NCBI GenBank assembly: GCA_905214545.1
Contig: CAJMMO010000001.1
Location: 186,001 to 250,000 of the forward strand
Direction: 5' to 3'
DNA from: an uncultured bacterium
GTDB lineage: Bacteria > Bacillota > Bacilli > Lactobacillales > Lactobacillaceae
Length of the DNA stretch: 64,000 nucleotides
Shown here: one piece after another, positions 36,619 through 45,016 of the stretch
Layout of the letters: each line of letters starts with the position of its first letter
Position numbering within the stretch: position 1 is the stretch's first letter
Translations under genes and position numbers: made by a program
The notes under the pieces: generated by a model
The model's input: only the letters and a program-made list of their open reading frames with translations
The model's database searches: none
What the model was told of the DNA's origin: nothing

Positions 36619-38448
36619 ATGGCTGGCAGAATTCCTGAATCTACCATCAATGAAGTTCGCAACGCGGTGAACATCGTAGACATCGTCAGCCAGTATGTTT
36701 CTTTGACTAAAAAAGGCAAAGACTATGTTGGTCTTTGCCCTTTTCATCAGGAAAAAACGCCGTCATTCACTGTCAACGAGCAGAACCAATTTTTCAAGTG
36801 CTTTGGCTGCGGGAAGGGCGGCAACGTCTTCAAGTTCTTGATGGAAAAGGAAAACCTGACTTTTCCAGAAAGCGTGCGCCAAGTAGCCGAATTTGCCAAC
36901 ATCAAGCTGGCTGACGCGGGGCCGGCGGCGCCGATCAGCCCGCTGCGCCGGATGTACCAAGAAGCAAGCGAGTTCTACCACCACATCCTGGTGGCGACTG
37001 AGCTGGGCGCACGCGGCCGGCGCTATGCCAAGGGCCGCGAATTGTCCGACGACTTAATCGATCACTTCCAGATCGGCTATGCGCCCGACAACGACCAGCT
37101 GCTGTTGACCTATCTGCGCAACAAGCACTACGAGGAAAACGACCTGCAGGAAAGCGGCCTGTTTATCCAGGCCCAAAACGGCCAGCTCTTTGACCGCTTC
37201 CGCGACCGGCTGATGTTCCCGCTGGGCGACGAACACGGCCAGCCGGTGGCTTTTTCCGGCCGGCGCTTGAGCCAGGACAAGACGGTGGCCAAGTATATGA
37301 ACAGCCCCGAGACCAAGATCTTTAAGAAGTCCCGCCTGCTGTTCCACTTTGCCGAAGCGCGCAAGGCGGCCAGAAGAGAAGGGCACCTGGTCTTGTACGA
37401 AGGCTACATGGACGTCATCGCGGCTTACCGGGCCGGTGTCCACTCAGGCGTGGCCTCGATGGGCACGAGCCTGACGCAAGAGCAGGTCTACATGCTGCGG
37501 CGGGTGACGCCGAATGTCATCATCAATTACGATGGCGACGACCCCGGCGTGCATGCCGCAGGGCGTGCGGCCCGGATGTTTCAGGCGGCCGGGCGCTTCA
37601 ACCTCGGGATCGTGATCTTGCCCGAAAAGCTCGACCCCGACGAGTATGTCAAAAAATACGGCGCAGACAAATACCAAGGGCAGGTCAAGGCCGCCCAAAG
37701 TCCGACTGACTTCTTTATCGGCCGCTACGCCAGCCAGTACGACTTAGACAACGACCGCGAGCAGCTGGCCTTCATCGACCAGGCCGTGGCCGAGATCGCG
37801 CGGCTGGCCGACCCCGTGGCCGAGGACGTGTTCTTAAACAAGCTGGCCAAGCAGACGGGCGTCAGCCACGACGCGCTGTCGGTCAAGCTGATGCAGGCGC
37901 GGCGCAAGCAGCGGCGGGTGCGGGCCAACAGCGGCCTGCCGTCGGCTGAAACGCACGAAAACGTGCCGCTGGCCGAAGTCGAAGAGGCCGCCCGGCCGCA
38001 GCAGCGCAGCCACCCGATCCAGGACCGGCTGCTCTACCTGTTTATTAATTTTGATGACGCCCGCGACTATCTTTTAGAAAAGCAATTTTTGTTTCCTGAC
38101 GAACAGTACGCGCAGCTTGCCGAGGACTGGCTGCGCTACCAGGAAACCCACGATGAGCCCAACCTCAAGGACTTCGCCGACTACGTGCCAAGCGACTTGC
38201 AGGGCATCATCGTCAACATCGCCATGCAGCAGTGGCCGACGGACTTCAGCGACGCCGAGCTGAGCCAGGCTTTGACCAGGCTCACCCAGCTGAGCATTGA
38301 TAAAAAGATCGGCCGTTTGCAGCAGGAATTGGCACAAGCAAAACAGCGGCAGGATGGCGATGATCAGGTTAAGATCATCGACCAGATTCTTGCCTTGAAA
38401 AAAAGAAGAGATTTAGGGAGGAGACCTGTTGATGACCAACAAGATTAG
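36619..38448 (+). CDS. dnaG: DNA primase
   Basis: Synthesises RNA primers at the replication fork. The 609 residues have the N-terminal zinc finger (CPFHQEKTPSF with CFGCGKGG), the RNA-polymerase domain, and the Toprim core with the catalytic Glu in VLYEGYMDVIAAY and the Asp pair in NYDGDDPG. A C-terminal helicase-interaction region follows. The start MAGRIPESTINEVRN fits the family; a GTG three codons earlier is less likely. The 3' end overlaps rpoD by 17 bp. dnaG-rpoD is the classical macromolecular-synthesis operon. Confidence 0.97.
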   Translation: MAGRIPESTINEVRNAVNIVDIVSQYVSLTKKGKDYVGLCPFHQEKTPSFTVNEQNQFFKCFGCGKGGNVFKFLMEKENLTFPESVRQVAEFANIKLADAGPAAPISPLRRMYQEASEFYHHILVATELGARGRRYAKGRELSDDLIDHFQIGYAPDNDQLLLTYLRNKHYEENDLQESGLFIQAQNGQLFDRFRDRLMFPLGDEHGQPVAFSGRRLSQDKTVAKYMNSPETKIFKKSRLLFHFAEARKAARREGHLVLYEGYMDVIAAYRAGVHSGVASMGTSLTQEQVYMLRRVTPNVIINYDGDDPGVHAAGRAARMFQAAGRFNLGIVILPEKLDPDEYVKKYGADKYQGQVKAAQSPTDFFIGRYASQYDLDNDREQLAFIDQAVAEIARLADPVAEDVFLNKLAKQTGVSHDALSVKLMQARRKQRRVRANSGLPSAETHENVPLAEVEEAARPQQRSHPIQDRLLYLFINFDDARDYLLEKQFLFPDEQYAQLAEDWLRYQETHDEPNLKDFADYVPSDLQGIIVNIAMQQWPTDFSDAELSQALTRLTQLSIDKKIGRLQQELAQAKQRQDGDDQVKIIDQILALKKRRDLGRRPVDDQQD

Positions 38449-39568
38449 CAGCAGCCAAAACGCCTCAGATGCAAAGAAACTGCGCGCTGTTGTCAAAGAC
38501 ATTGTTAAGAAAAGCAAAAAGACTCATCAGCTGACCCAAAAAGAGCTGACTGAACAACTGATCACCCCCTTCAAACTGAACGAGGATGCAGTTGACCGTC
38601 TGGTCCAAGAGCTGCAGGATGCCGGCGTCAGCATCGTCGATGAAAACGGCGACCCGGCGCCGCTGGCTCTGCAGACGGAGAAAAACATCGAGAAAAAAGA
38701 GCTGAAGGACATGTCGGCCCCGGCCAGCGTCAAGATGAACGACCCGGTCCGCATGTACTTGAAGGAAATCGGCCGGGTGCCGCTGCTTTCCAGCGAGGAA
38801 GAAGTAGCCTTGGCCAAGCGGATTGAAAAAGGCGACGAGGAAGCCAAGCAGGAGCTGGCTGAGGCCAACCTGCGGCTGGTTGTTTCCATCGCCAAGCGTT
38901 ACATTGGCCGCGGCTTGTCTTTTTTAGACTTAATCCAAGAAGGCAACATGGGCCTGATGAAGGCCGTCGACAAGTTCGACTACAAGCTGGGCTTTAAGTT
39001 CTCGACCTACGCAACCTGGTGGATCCGCCAGGCCATTACGCGGGCGATTGCCGACCAGGCCCGGACCATCAGAATTCCGGTCCACATGGTCGAAACCATC
39101 AATAAGCTCGTCCGCATCCGCCGGCGCTTGCTGCAAGACTTGGGCCGGGAAGCACGGCCGGAAGAAATTGCAGCCGAGATGGAACTGCCGATCGCCAAGG
39201 TGCGCGACATCATGAAGATTTCGCAAGAGCCGGTTTCTTTGGAGACGCCGGTCGGCGAAGAAGAAGACTCGCACTTGGGCGACTTCATCGAAGACAAGGA
39301 TGCCACTTCGCCTGAACAGCACGCCTCCCGCGAAATGCTGAAAAGCGAGCTGAGCGAGGTCTTAGGGACCTTGACTGACCGCGAAGAAAACGTCCTGCGG
39401 CTGCGCTTTGGCCTCGTTGACGGCCGGACGCGGACTTTGGAAGAAGTAGGCAAGGGCTTCGGCGTTACGCGCGAACGGATTCGCCAGATTGAAGCGAAGG
39501 CTTTGCGCAAGCTGCGCCACCCAAGCCGGTCCAAACAGCTGCGCGACTTTTTAGACGACGAAGACTAA
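38432..39568 (+). CDS. rpoD: Primary sigma factor RpoD (sigma-A)
   Basis: Housekeeping sigma-70 factor of 378 residues. It has a short region 1.1, region 1.2 (DPVRMYLKEIGRVPLLS), region 2 including 2.4 (KFSTYATWWIRQAITRAI), region 3 and the region 4.2 helix-turn-helix (TLEEVGKGFGVTRERIRQIE). GGAGGAG lies about ten bases before the ATG at 38432; a TTG one codon earlier is possible. The near-consensus rpsU promoter in this window fits its specificity. Confidence 0.97.
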   Translation: MTNKISSSQNASDAKKLRAVVKDIVKKSKKTHQLTQKELTEQLITPFKLNEDAVDRLVQELQDAGVSIVDENGDPAPLALQTEKNIEKKELKDMSAPASVKMNDPVRMYLKEIGRVPLLSSEEEVALAKRIEKGDEEAKQELAEANLRLVVSIAKRYIGRGLSFLDLIQEGNMGLMKAVDKFDYKLGFKFSTYATWWIRQAITRAIADQARTIRIPVHMVETINKLVRIRRRLLQDLGREARPEEIAAEMELPIAKVRDIMKISQEPVSLETPVGEEEDSHLGDFIEDKDATSPEQHASREMLKSELSEVLGTLTDREENVLRLRFGLVDGRTRTLEEVGKGFGVTRERIRQIEAKALRKLRHPSRSKQLRDFLDDED

Positions 39569-39573
39569 TGAAT

Positions 39574-39603
39574 TGCTCTGGCCTTAGGGCCAGAGCTTTT
39601 TAG
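39574..39603 (+). terminator. Terminator after rpoD
   Basis: GCTCTGGCC/GGGCCAGAGC hairpin with a TTA loop and T5 tail. Confidence 0.9.
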
Positions 39604-39619
39604 CAGGAGGGTAAAAAAT

Positions 39620-40291
39620 ATGGATTACCGCTTGCAGCGGTTAGCGCAAATGGTTGAACCAGGCAGCAGGCTGGCCGACATCGGAACCGACCACGCATAC
39701 TTGCCGATCTGGCTTGTGCAGGCCGGTCTGATCGATTTTGCGATTGCGTCAGACATCCGCAAGGGCCCGATTGAAAATGCCAAGGCCAACGTGCAAAAGG
39801 CAGGGCTGGCGGACAAGATCAGCGTGCGGCTGGGGCCGGGCTTAGCCACGGTTAAAAAAGAAGATGAAGTAGAAACGGTTGTCATCGCCGGCATGGGCGG
39901 CGACTTGATCCGGTCGATTTTAGACGAAGCACCGCTGTTTCCAAAACTGGTGCTGGAGCCTAACATCGGCGAACCGGGCCTGCGGGCCTGGCTGGCCGAC
40001 CACGGCTACCGGATCAATCAAGAAGAATTGCTGTTTGACAAAGGGCACAGTTATGAGCTGCTCCAGGCTTTTTTGACTGACGAAAAGCAAAGCTTGACGG
40101 AAAAAGAGCTGCTGTTTGGCCCCGAGATCTTAAAACACAAGGGCCCGGCCTTCCGGCAGAAATGGCGCCGGCAGCAGGCTTATTTCAAGAAGTTGAAACA
40201 GGCTTTAAGCAAGGCAAAGCAGCCAGATCGGGCACGTTTAGCAGAGCTTGACCGCCAGCTGGCCTTGATCGAGGAGGAGTTAGATGACTAA
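39620..40291 (+). CDS. trmK: tRNA (adenine22-N1)-methyltransferase TrmK
   Basis: SAM-dependent enzyme methylating A22 of tRNA. The 223 residues show motif I LADIGTDHAYLPIWL, the acidic IASDIRKGPIENA strand, VVIAGMGGDLIRSIL (family motif IV region) and LVLEPNIGEPGLRAWL. AGGAGG precedes the ATG. Overlaps the NIF3-family gene by 8 bp; trmK next to that gene downstream of rpoD is a conserved firmicute order. Confidence 0.95.
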   Translation: MDYRLQRLAQMVEPGSRLADIGTDHAYLPIWLVQAGLIDFAIASDIRKGPIENAKANVQKAGLADKISVRLGPGLATVKKEDEVETVVIAGMGGDLIRSILDEAPLFPKLVLEPNIGEPGLRAWLADHGYRINQEELLFDKGHSYELLQAFLTDEKQSLTEKELLFGPEILKHKGPAFRQKWRRQQAYFKKLKQALSKAKQPDRARLAELDRQLALIEEELDD

Positions 40292-41084
40292 AGCTGCAGA
40301 CATTGTTGCAATCTTAAGAGAGCACTTCCCAGAAGAACTCGCCGTTGCCGGTGACCCGGTCGGCTGGCAGCTGGGCGATCAAAATAAGGAAGTCCGCCGG
40401 GTCATGACGACCTTGGACGTGCGGCCGAACGTGGTCGCTGAGGCCATCGCCAACCAGGTGGACTTGATCGTGAGCCACCACCCGCTGATCTTCCGGCCGG
40501 CTAAAAACTTAGACCTGGCCAACCCGCAATACCGGATGTATGCGGACTTGCTGAAAGCCGGCATCGGGGTTTACTCGATCCACACGAACTCGGACAAGGC
40601 CCAAGACGGCTCCAGCCAGTGGGAGGCCGAAGAGCTGGGCTTGCAGCACATCCAGCCGTTTTGCCCGGACGAAGACGGCATTGCCATCGGCCGGCAGGGC
40701 GTCTTGGCGCAAGCCTTGACTGCGCGCCAGTTTGCCGACTATGTGGCCGACCGCATGGGCCTGCACTACGTGCGCCTGATTGCCGGCGACAACGAACACC
40801 AGGTTAAAAGCGTCGGCCTGGTCTGCGGCGACGGCAACAAGTTCTGGCCGCAAGCTGTAGCTGCGGGACTGGATGCCTACGTCACCGGCGACGTCTACTA
40901 CCACACCGGCCACGACATGATCGCAAACGGCCTGGTGGTGGTCGACCCGGGCCACTACACCGAAAAGATCTTCACGGACAAGATCACACCGCGGCTGACG
41001 GAATGGTGCAAGCAGGCAGGGCAGGAGGCAGTCGTTTTTGCTTCTGAAGCCAACACCGATCCTTTCCAAAATATCTTCAGGTGA
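40284..41084 (+). CDS. NIF3-like dinuclear metal-centre protein (YqfO type)
   Basis: NIF3/GTP cyclohydrolase I type 2-like family, 266 residues. It has the metal-binding blocks LIVSHHPLIFRPAKNL, YSIHTNSDKAQDGS, and near the C-terminus VVDPGHYTEKIF, which provide His/Asp/Glu ligands for a dinuclear site. The inserted PII-like domain of longer bacterial members is absent, judging by length. Biochemical role in bacteria is unresolved. Coupled to trmK by overlap. Confidence 0.92.
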   Translation: MTKAADIVAILREHFPEELAVAGDPVGWQLGDQNKEVRRVMTTLDVRPNVVAEAIANQVDLIVSHHPLIFRPAKNLDLANPQYRMYADLLKAGIGVYSIHTNSDKAQDGSSQWEAEELGLQHIQPFCPDEDGIAIGRQGVLAQALTARQFADYVADRMGLHYVRLIAGDNEHQVKSVGLVCGDGNKFWPQAVAAGLDAYVTGDVYYHTGHDMIANGLVVVDPGHYTEKIFTDKITPRLTEWCKQAGQEAVVFASEANTDPFQNIFR

Positions 41085-41207
41085 AACAAAACTGCCATTT
41101 TTTACTAGATTTTGACTTTTTTACCCAATTTTTAAATCCCATAAGCAAGGCATTGTAAGGGATTACATAATCTTAAGAAAAAGTTATGCACCTACAATGT
41201 TTTTACG

Positions 41208-41260
41208 AAAATAGGCTTGAAAACGGCTCAATTAAGGGCTTTTTCAGGCCTATTTTTTTG
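41208..41260 (+). terminator. Long hairpin terminator in the intergenic region after the NIF3-family gene
   Basis: AAATAGGC...TGAAAA pairs with TTTTTCA...GGCCTATTT around a loop of about 17 nt, followed by T7. The 305-bp gap (41085-41389) otherwise holds AT-rich sequence and the gntR promoter/operator. Confidence 0.7.
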
Positions 41261-41314
41261 CATTTTTCCATTTTTAAAAACCGTGAAACAGGGCGAAGGC
41301 TGAGAAAAAGACCG

Positions 41315-41376
41315 TTGACAAGATCCTACGCACTTGTTACTTTATTACTGTATTAAAGAACTAATACAGTAATAAA
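41315..41376 (+). promoter_or_regulatory. Promoter and palindromic operator of the gntR-ABC operon
   Basis: -35 TTGACA (41315-41320), 17 bp, extended -10 TGTTACTTT (41335-41343). A perfect 15-bp inverted repeat follows: TTTATTACTGTATTA at 41341-41355 and TAATACAGTAATAAA at 41362-41376, separated by 6 bp. It overlaps the end of the -10 and the start site. This placement indicates repression, most simply by the GntR protein encoded next. Confidence 0.88.
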
Positions 41377-41389
41377 TTGAGGTGGTTCT

Positions 41390-41764
41390 ATGAAGTTTCA
41401 AGATAATATCCCAATTTATTTGCAGATTGAAGACAATCTCTACCAAGAGATCGCGGTGGGCAAGCTCAAGCCCGGCGACCAGCTGCCTTCTGTACGCCAG
41501 CTGGCCGTAGAACAGACCGCCAACGTCAACACGGTGCAGCGGGCGCTGCGCCAGATGAATGAGCGCGGCATCATTTTTACCAAACGCGGGCAGGGCAACT
41601 TCGTCACAACCGACGAACAGCTGCTGGCAGAAACCAAGCAGGAGCTTGTAGACCGCAGGCTGGAGCAATTCGTAGCGAGCCTGCGCGACTTTGGTTTAAA
41701 CGACGAACAGATCCAGTCCGAGCTCGCCGCTTATCTGCAAAAAAAGGAGGATCAACATGACTGA
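41390..41764 (+). CDS. GntR-family (YtrA-type) transcriptional regulator
   Basis: A 124-residue short GntR regulator. The N-terminal winged helix spans about 8-72 (IPIYLQIEDNLYQEIAVGKL, QLPSVRQLAVEQTANVNTVQ, RGIIFTKRGQGNFV). The short helical C-terminal dimerisation tail is typical of the YtrA subfamily, which regulates neighbouring ABC transporters. It presumably binds the palindrome just upstream and represses its own operon; the inducer is unknown. GAGGTGG precedes the ATG. Overlaps the ATPase gene by 8 bp. Confidence 0.93.
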   Translation: MKFQDNIPIYLQIEDNLYQEIAVGKLKPGDQLPSVRQLAVEQTANVNTVQRALRQMNERGIIFTKRGQGNFVTTDEQLLAETKQELVDRRLEQFVASLRDFGLNDEQIQSELAAYLQKKEDQHD

Positions 41765-42458
41765 AGTACTGAAGATCAAAGATTTGACTTATAGAAAAAG
41801 CAGCAAGGCGATTTTAAGCCACCTGAACTTAGGCTTAGAAGAGGGTAAAATCGTGGCGCTGCTCGGCTTGAACGGCGCGGGCAAGACCAGCCTGATGCGG
41901 GTCATCGCAGGCGTCGCCCAAAACTGGCACGGCAGTGTCGCAGTCAGCGGCCAAGAAAAAGCAGCGCTGCGCAAGGCCCGGGTCTCTTTTACCGATAACC
42001 TGTCGGCTTTTACCGGCGGCACGAAGATTAAAAACGTCGTCAGCTTCTATGACAACCTCTTTCCAGACTTTGACCGGGAAGAATTCGGCAAGATGGCGGC
42101 GTTCATGAACCTCGACACGGACATGCACCTGCGCGAGCTGTCGCGGGGGATGCGCGAAAAGCTGATCATTGCGCTGACTTTAGGCCGGCAGACTGACCTG
42201 TATTTGCTGGATGAGCCGTTTTCAGGGATTGACCCGCTGACGCGCAAGCGCATCATCAACTCGCTTTTGTTATGGAAGAACGACAAGGCGACGATCGTGA
42301 TTTCGGACCACTTCGTCAACGAAATTTCTTCGATCTTAGACGAGGTCGTGATCATCAAGGACCAAACCATTGCGGCGCACCGGTCGGCAGACGACGTCCG
42401 GGCGCAAGGGCAGAGCATCGAAGATTTCTTTACGAGTTTCTATGGTGAGGAGGACTAA
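41757..42458 (+). CDS. ABC transporter ATP-binding protein
   Basis: Nucleotide-binding subunit of 233 residues. Walker A is GLNGAGKTS with K43, the signature is LSRGMREKLI, and Walker B is LYLLDEPFSGID. A switch His lies in VISDHFVNEISS. Its pairing with a GntR regulator and one membrane subunit resembles YtrB/BcrA-type exporters, which often respond to cell-envelope stress or peptide antibiotics. Substrate unknown. AAGGAGG precedes the ATG, and the permease follows after two bases. Confidence 0.94.
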   Translation: MTEVLKIKDLTYRKSSKAILSHLNLGLEEGKIVALLGLNGAGKTSLMRVIAGVAQNWHGSVAVSGQEKAALRKARVSFTDNLSAFTGGTKIKNVVSFYDNLFPDFDREEFGKMAAFMNLDTDMHLRELSRGMREKLIIALTLGRQTDLYLLDEPFSGIDPLTRKRIINSLLLWKNDKATIVISDHFVNEISSILDEVVIIKDQTIAAHRSADDVRAQGQSIEDFFTSFYGEED

Positions 42459-42460
42459 CA

Positions 42461-43258
42461 ATGACTTCATTTGGAAAAGTTTTCAAGGTCATGTTTAAGC
42501 AAAAAATGCGGGCCGTGTGGACCCTGATCGCCGTGAACTTGGTCGGCTCGCTGCTGGCGGTTATTACTAACCATCAGGCAATCTCCCAAGAAGTAATTAA
42601 CATGCCGAAAGGGGTACCGGCTGCTACCGACTGGCTCCTGAACTATGGCGTGATCTTTTTAACGATCGGCCTGTTTTTAGACTTTGCCTACTTCTGCTTG
42701 TCGATCGTCTACAACGAGCGCATCAACAACGCTTCGACTTGGCGGCTGGTCCCGTTTTCAACGGAAGGTTTGCTGGGCACTAACTACCTGACTTCCTTGC
42801 TTGGCTGCATCATCATCACGGTTGTTCAGTTTGCCATTAGTGCTTTGTGCCTGCTGCCGATGTTCTTCAATAAGGGCTTAATGAAGGCCATTGGGCACAT
42901 CCCAGACTTCCCTTGGGGTGAATTCATCCACGACATGCTGCTGTACTGCGTGGTTGTCATCCTCGGTGCCATTTTGCTCTACGGCCTGTTCTCACTGCTG
43001 AACTTGGGCGGCAGAGCCATCGCCGACTTCTTGCCGGTACGGTCTGGCCGGGCGCTGGTCTTCTTGATCCGCTTAGTTTTGTTCATTGCGATCTTCTACC
43101 TGCTCAGCTACTACGGCAGAACGTTCAACAAAATTACGAGAACTTCGACGGTAGGGCTCATGATTGTGGCCTTGCTGATCTTAGACATCATCGTCGTAGC
43201 CTTGATCTGGTTCTTGCTTGATAGATTTGCTGAACCAAAAGCCCAAGTTAATGACTAA
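42461..43258 (+). CDS. ABC-2-type transporter membrane protein
   Basis: Membrane subunit of 265 residues, with about six hydrophobic segments (near 22-38, 65-85, 108-130, 155-178, 195-215 and 230-255). It starts MTSFGKVFKVMFKQKMRAVW, a cytoplasmic amphipathic lead-in common in ABC-2 permeases. Partner of the preceding ATPase by position. No sequence evidence for the substrate. Confidence 0.85.
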   Translation: MTSFGKVFKVMFKQKMRAVWTLIAVNLVGSLLAVITNHQAISQEVINMPKGVPAATDWLLNYGVIFLTIGLFLDFAYFCLSIVYNERINNASTWRLVPFSTEGLLGTNYLTSLLGCIIITVVQFAISALCLLPMFFNKGLMKAIGHIPDFPWGEFIHDMLLYCVVVILGAILLYGLFSLLNLGGRAIADFLPVRSGRALVFLIRLVLFIAIFYLLSYYGRTFNKITRTSTVGLMIVALLILDIIVVALIWFLLDRFAEPKAQVND

Positions 43259-43291
43259 CAAATTGGTTTAAAAACTGCTAGGAGAATGACA

Positions 43292-44116
43292 ATGAAAGCT
43301 AGCAAAGCCATCATTAGTTCAATCTTGGCAATTGTCTCATTGGTCGCAGCCCAGTTTTTATCGCAGCTGCTGACCTTTTTACCCATTAAAAACCAAGCAT
43401 TGAACGCGGCTGTGATCATTGTCGGCGCGTTTCTCTACGCCGGGTTGACCTATTTTTTCATCAAAATAATTTGTGAAAAATACCTGCACGTCTCGCTGCC
43501 AAGCATTGGCGTCACCAAGTTTAGCATCAACTTGGTTTGGGGGCTTTCGGCTTTCCTGCTTCCCGTAGCAGTCGTCGCTGTCTTCCTGCTGGCAGGGGGC
43601 AGCTTCAACAACAGAGCCGCAAACGTAACTGACATTATTTTCAATGTGTTTTACGGCAGCCTGGCGGCCGGCTTTGTTGAAGAGCTCGTCTTTCGCGGGT
43701 TGATCCTAAATGTCTTAGCCAAAAAGTGGAATTACTGGGTTGGCATTTTTATTCCATCCCTGGTCTTTGCCAGCCTGCACGTGATTGGCCGCAGCCTGTC
43801 TTTTCTGAGCATTTTGCAACTGCTGCTGGCCGGCACTTTAGTCGGGATCATGTTTTCCCTGATTGAGCTGAGCTGCCAATCATTTTGGAACGACGCTTTA
43901 GTGCACGCCATTTGGAACCTAGTTACTAGTGCCATCATCCTGGTCAGCACTAAGCCGGCAGACGATGCCATGGTGACTTTTGTTCCTAAGCTCAAAGCCT
44001 TCTGGTTTACGGGCGGTGATTTCGGAATGGAGTCGTCGGTCGTTGCAATTGAAGGCTACCTGCTAGTCAGTCTAGTGGCCTGGCGGATGTTTAAGAACAA
44101 GCGCAGTAAAAACTAA
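43292..44116 (+). CDS. CPBP-family intramembrane metalloprotease
   Basis: Multi-pass membrane protein of 274 residues with the Abi/CAAX protease signature. EELVFRG (E130, E131, R135) is the EExxxR motif, and FASLHVIG and a later VHAIWN supply the histidines. Lactobacillar homologues include bacteriocin self-immunity proteins, but most are of unknown substrate. The gene is 33 bp after the permease, and the shared terminator at 44.12-44.16 kb makes it the fourth gene of the GntR operon. AGGAG seven bases before the second in-frame ATG selects this start. Confidence 0.88.
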   Translation: MKASKAIISSILAIVSLVAAQFLSQLLTFLPIKNQALNAAVIIVGAFLYAGLTYFFIKIICEKYLHVSLPSIGVTKFSINLVWGLSAFLLPVAVVAVFLLAGGSFNNRAANVTDIIFNVFYGSLAAGFVEELVFRGLILNVLAKKWNYWVGIFIPSLVFASLHVIGRSLSFLSILQLLLAGTLVGIMFSLIELSCQSFWNDALVHAIWNLVTSAIILVSTKPADDAMVTFVPKLKAFWFTGGDFGMESSVVAIEGYLLVSLVAWRMFKNKRSKN

Positions 44117-44123
44117 TTTGCAA

Positions 44124-44159
44124 CAAAAAAAGAGGTGCCTTGCGGCACCTCTTTTTTAT
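44124..44159. terminator. Bidirectional terminator
   Basis: AAGAGGTGCC/GGCACCTCTT hairpin, TTGC loop, A and T tracts on both sides, between convergent genes. Confidence 0.93.
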
Positions 44160-44169
44160 TTGCGCTTTT

Positions 44170-44355
44170 TTACAAATTAGTCGTCATATAGTCGAGCAGT
44201 TGCGCTGCTTCTTCATCGCTGTAACTGCCATCGCCTGACTTCATAGCGTGGACTTTTTCAACTGACAGGTGGCTGGCAAAAGCCAGGTCGTTGTCAGAAA
44301 CATTGTGCTTAGCTTCAAAATTAATGATTGCGTCTGCGATTTCTGTAAGTTCCAT
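44170..44355 (-). CDS. Small conserved lactobacillar protein (61 aa), HTH-like
   Basis: Acidic 61-residue protein beginning MELTEIADAIINFEAKHNVS. The pattern DLAFASHLSVEKVHAMKSGD resembles the first helices of a helix-turn-helix fold. It resembles the small lactobacillar LBP_cg2779-type proteins, whose function is unknown; that match is from memory. AAAGGAAG precedes the ATG. It lies 11 bp downstream of signal peptidase on the same strand and is probably co-transcribed. Confidence 0.72.
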   Translation of the reverse strand: MELTEIADAIINFEAKHNVSDNDLAFASHLSVEKVHAMKSGDGSYSDEEAAQLLDYMTTNL

Positions 44356-44366
44356 GATTGCTTCCT

Positions 44367-44933
44367 TTAGAATGTCTTCATCTGATTAAACGGGTAGTAG
44401 CGCCAGACCACCTTGCCGATGATCGCGTCGCGCTTGATAAAGCCGATCATCCGCGAGTCCTTTGAAACGTCGCGGTGGTCGCCCATTACGAAGTAGCAGC
44501 CCTTAGGCACCCGGCTCTTGCCCAAAATCTTCTTCAAAGTGAAGTTGTTGGTGTAGAGCTGACCCATCGCCAGCTTGCTCTTGTATTGGTCCAGGTAGGG
44601 TTCCTTGATCGGCTTGCCGTTGACGTAAGTCGTGTCGTTTTTGGAAGAAACGGTGTCGCCTGGCAGACCGATGACTCTCTTGATGTATTCGGCGCCAGGT
44701 TCATCAGGCGCGTTCAAAATGACGATGTCGCCTCGCTTGAGCTGGGTGTGCCGGACGGCGATAATCCGGTCGTTTGACTCAAAAGTCGGCTGCATCGACG
44801 GTCCTTGCACGACAGCATTTGCCCAGACAAAGTGAAAAAGGGCAAAGAGGATGCCGGCCAAGATCGCCGTGAGGGCAACAACCTGCAGCAGCGACTTGCC
44901 AAACGATTCCTCGCCTTGCTTTTTGTTGTTCAC
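44367..44933 (-). CDS. lepB: Signal peptidase I
   Basis: Membrane-bound serine/lysine protease that removes signal peptides. With the GTG start it has 188 residues: a short cytoplasmic N-terminus, one transmembrane helix (about 15-38), then the catalytic Ser46 in QGPSMQPTF and Lys85 in EYIKRVIGLPGD. Box E is GCYFVMGDHRDVSKDSR. AAAGGAG eight bases before the GTG at 44933 decides this start; the frame extends upstream only through a TTG with that ribosome site inside it. Confidence 0.96.
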   Translation of the reverse strand: MNNKKQGEESFGKSLLQVVALTAILAGILFALFHFVWANAVVQGPSMQPTFESNDRIIAVRHTQLKRGDIVILNAPDEPGAEYIKRVIGLPGDTVSSKNDTTYVNGKPIKEPYLDQYKSKLAMGQLYTNNFTLKKILGKSRVPKGCYFVMGDHRDVSKDSRMIGFIKRDAIIGKVVWRYYPFNQMKTF

Positions 44934-45016
44934 GTTAAGATCTCCTTTTCTGTACAACCCTTATTATAACTGATTTTGCATAGGGGTCATGGTAAAATCT
45001 GAGGGTAGGTGAAAGA

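Noticed and set aside
41253..41267. 15-bp identity between the reverse complement of spacer 28 and an intergenic T-rich stretch
   Set aside because: Low-complexity T7-GCA-T5 sequence; half a spacer is too short to call self-targeting.
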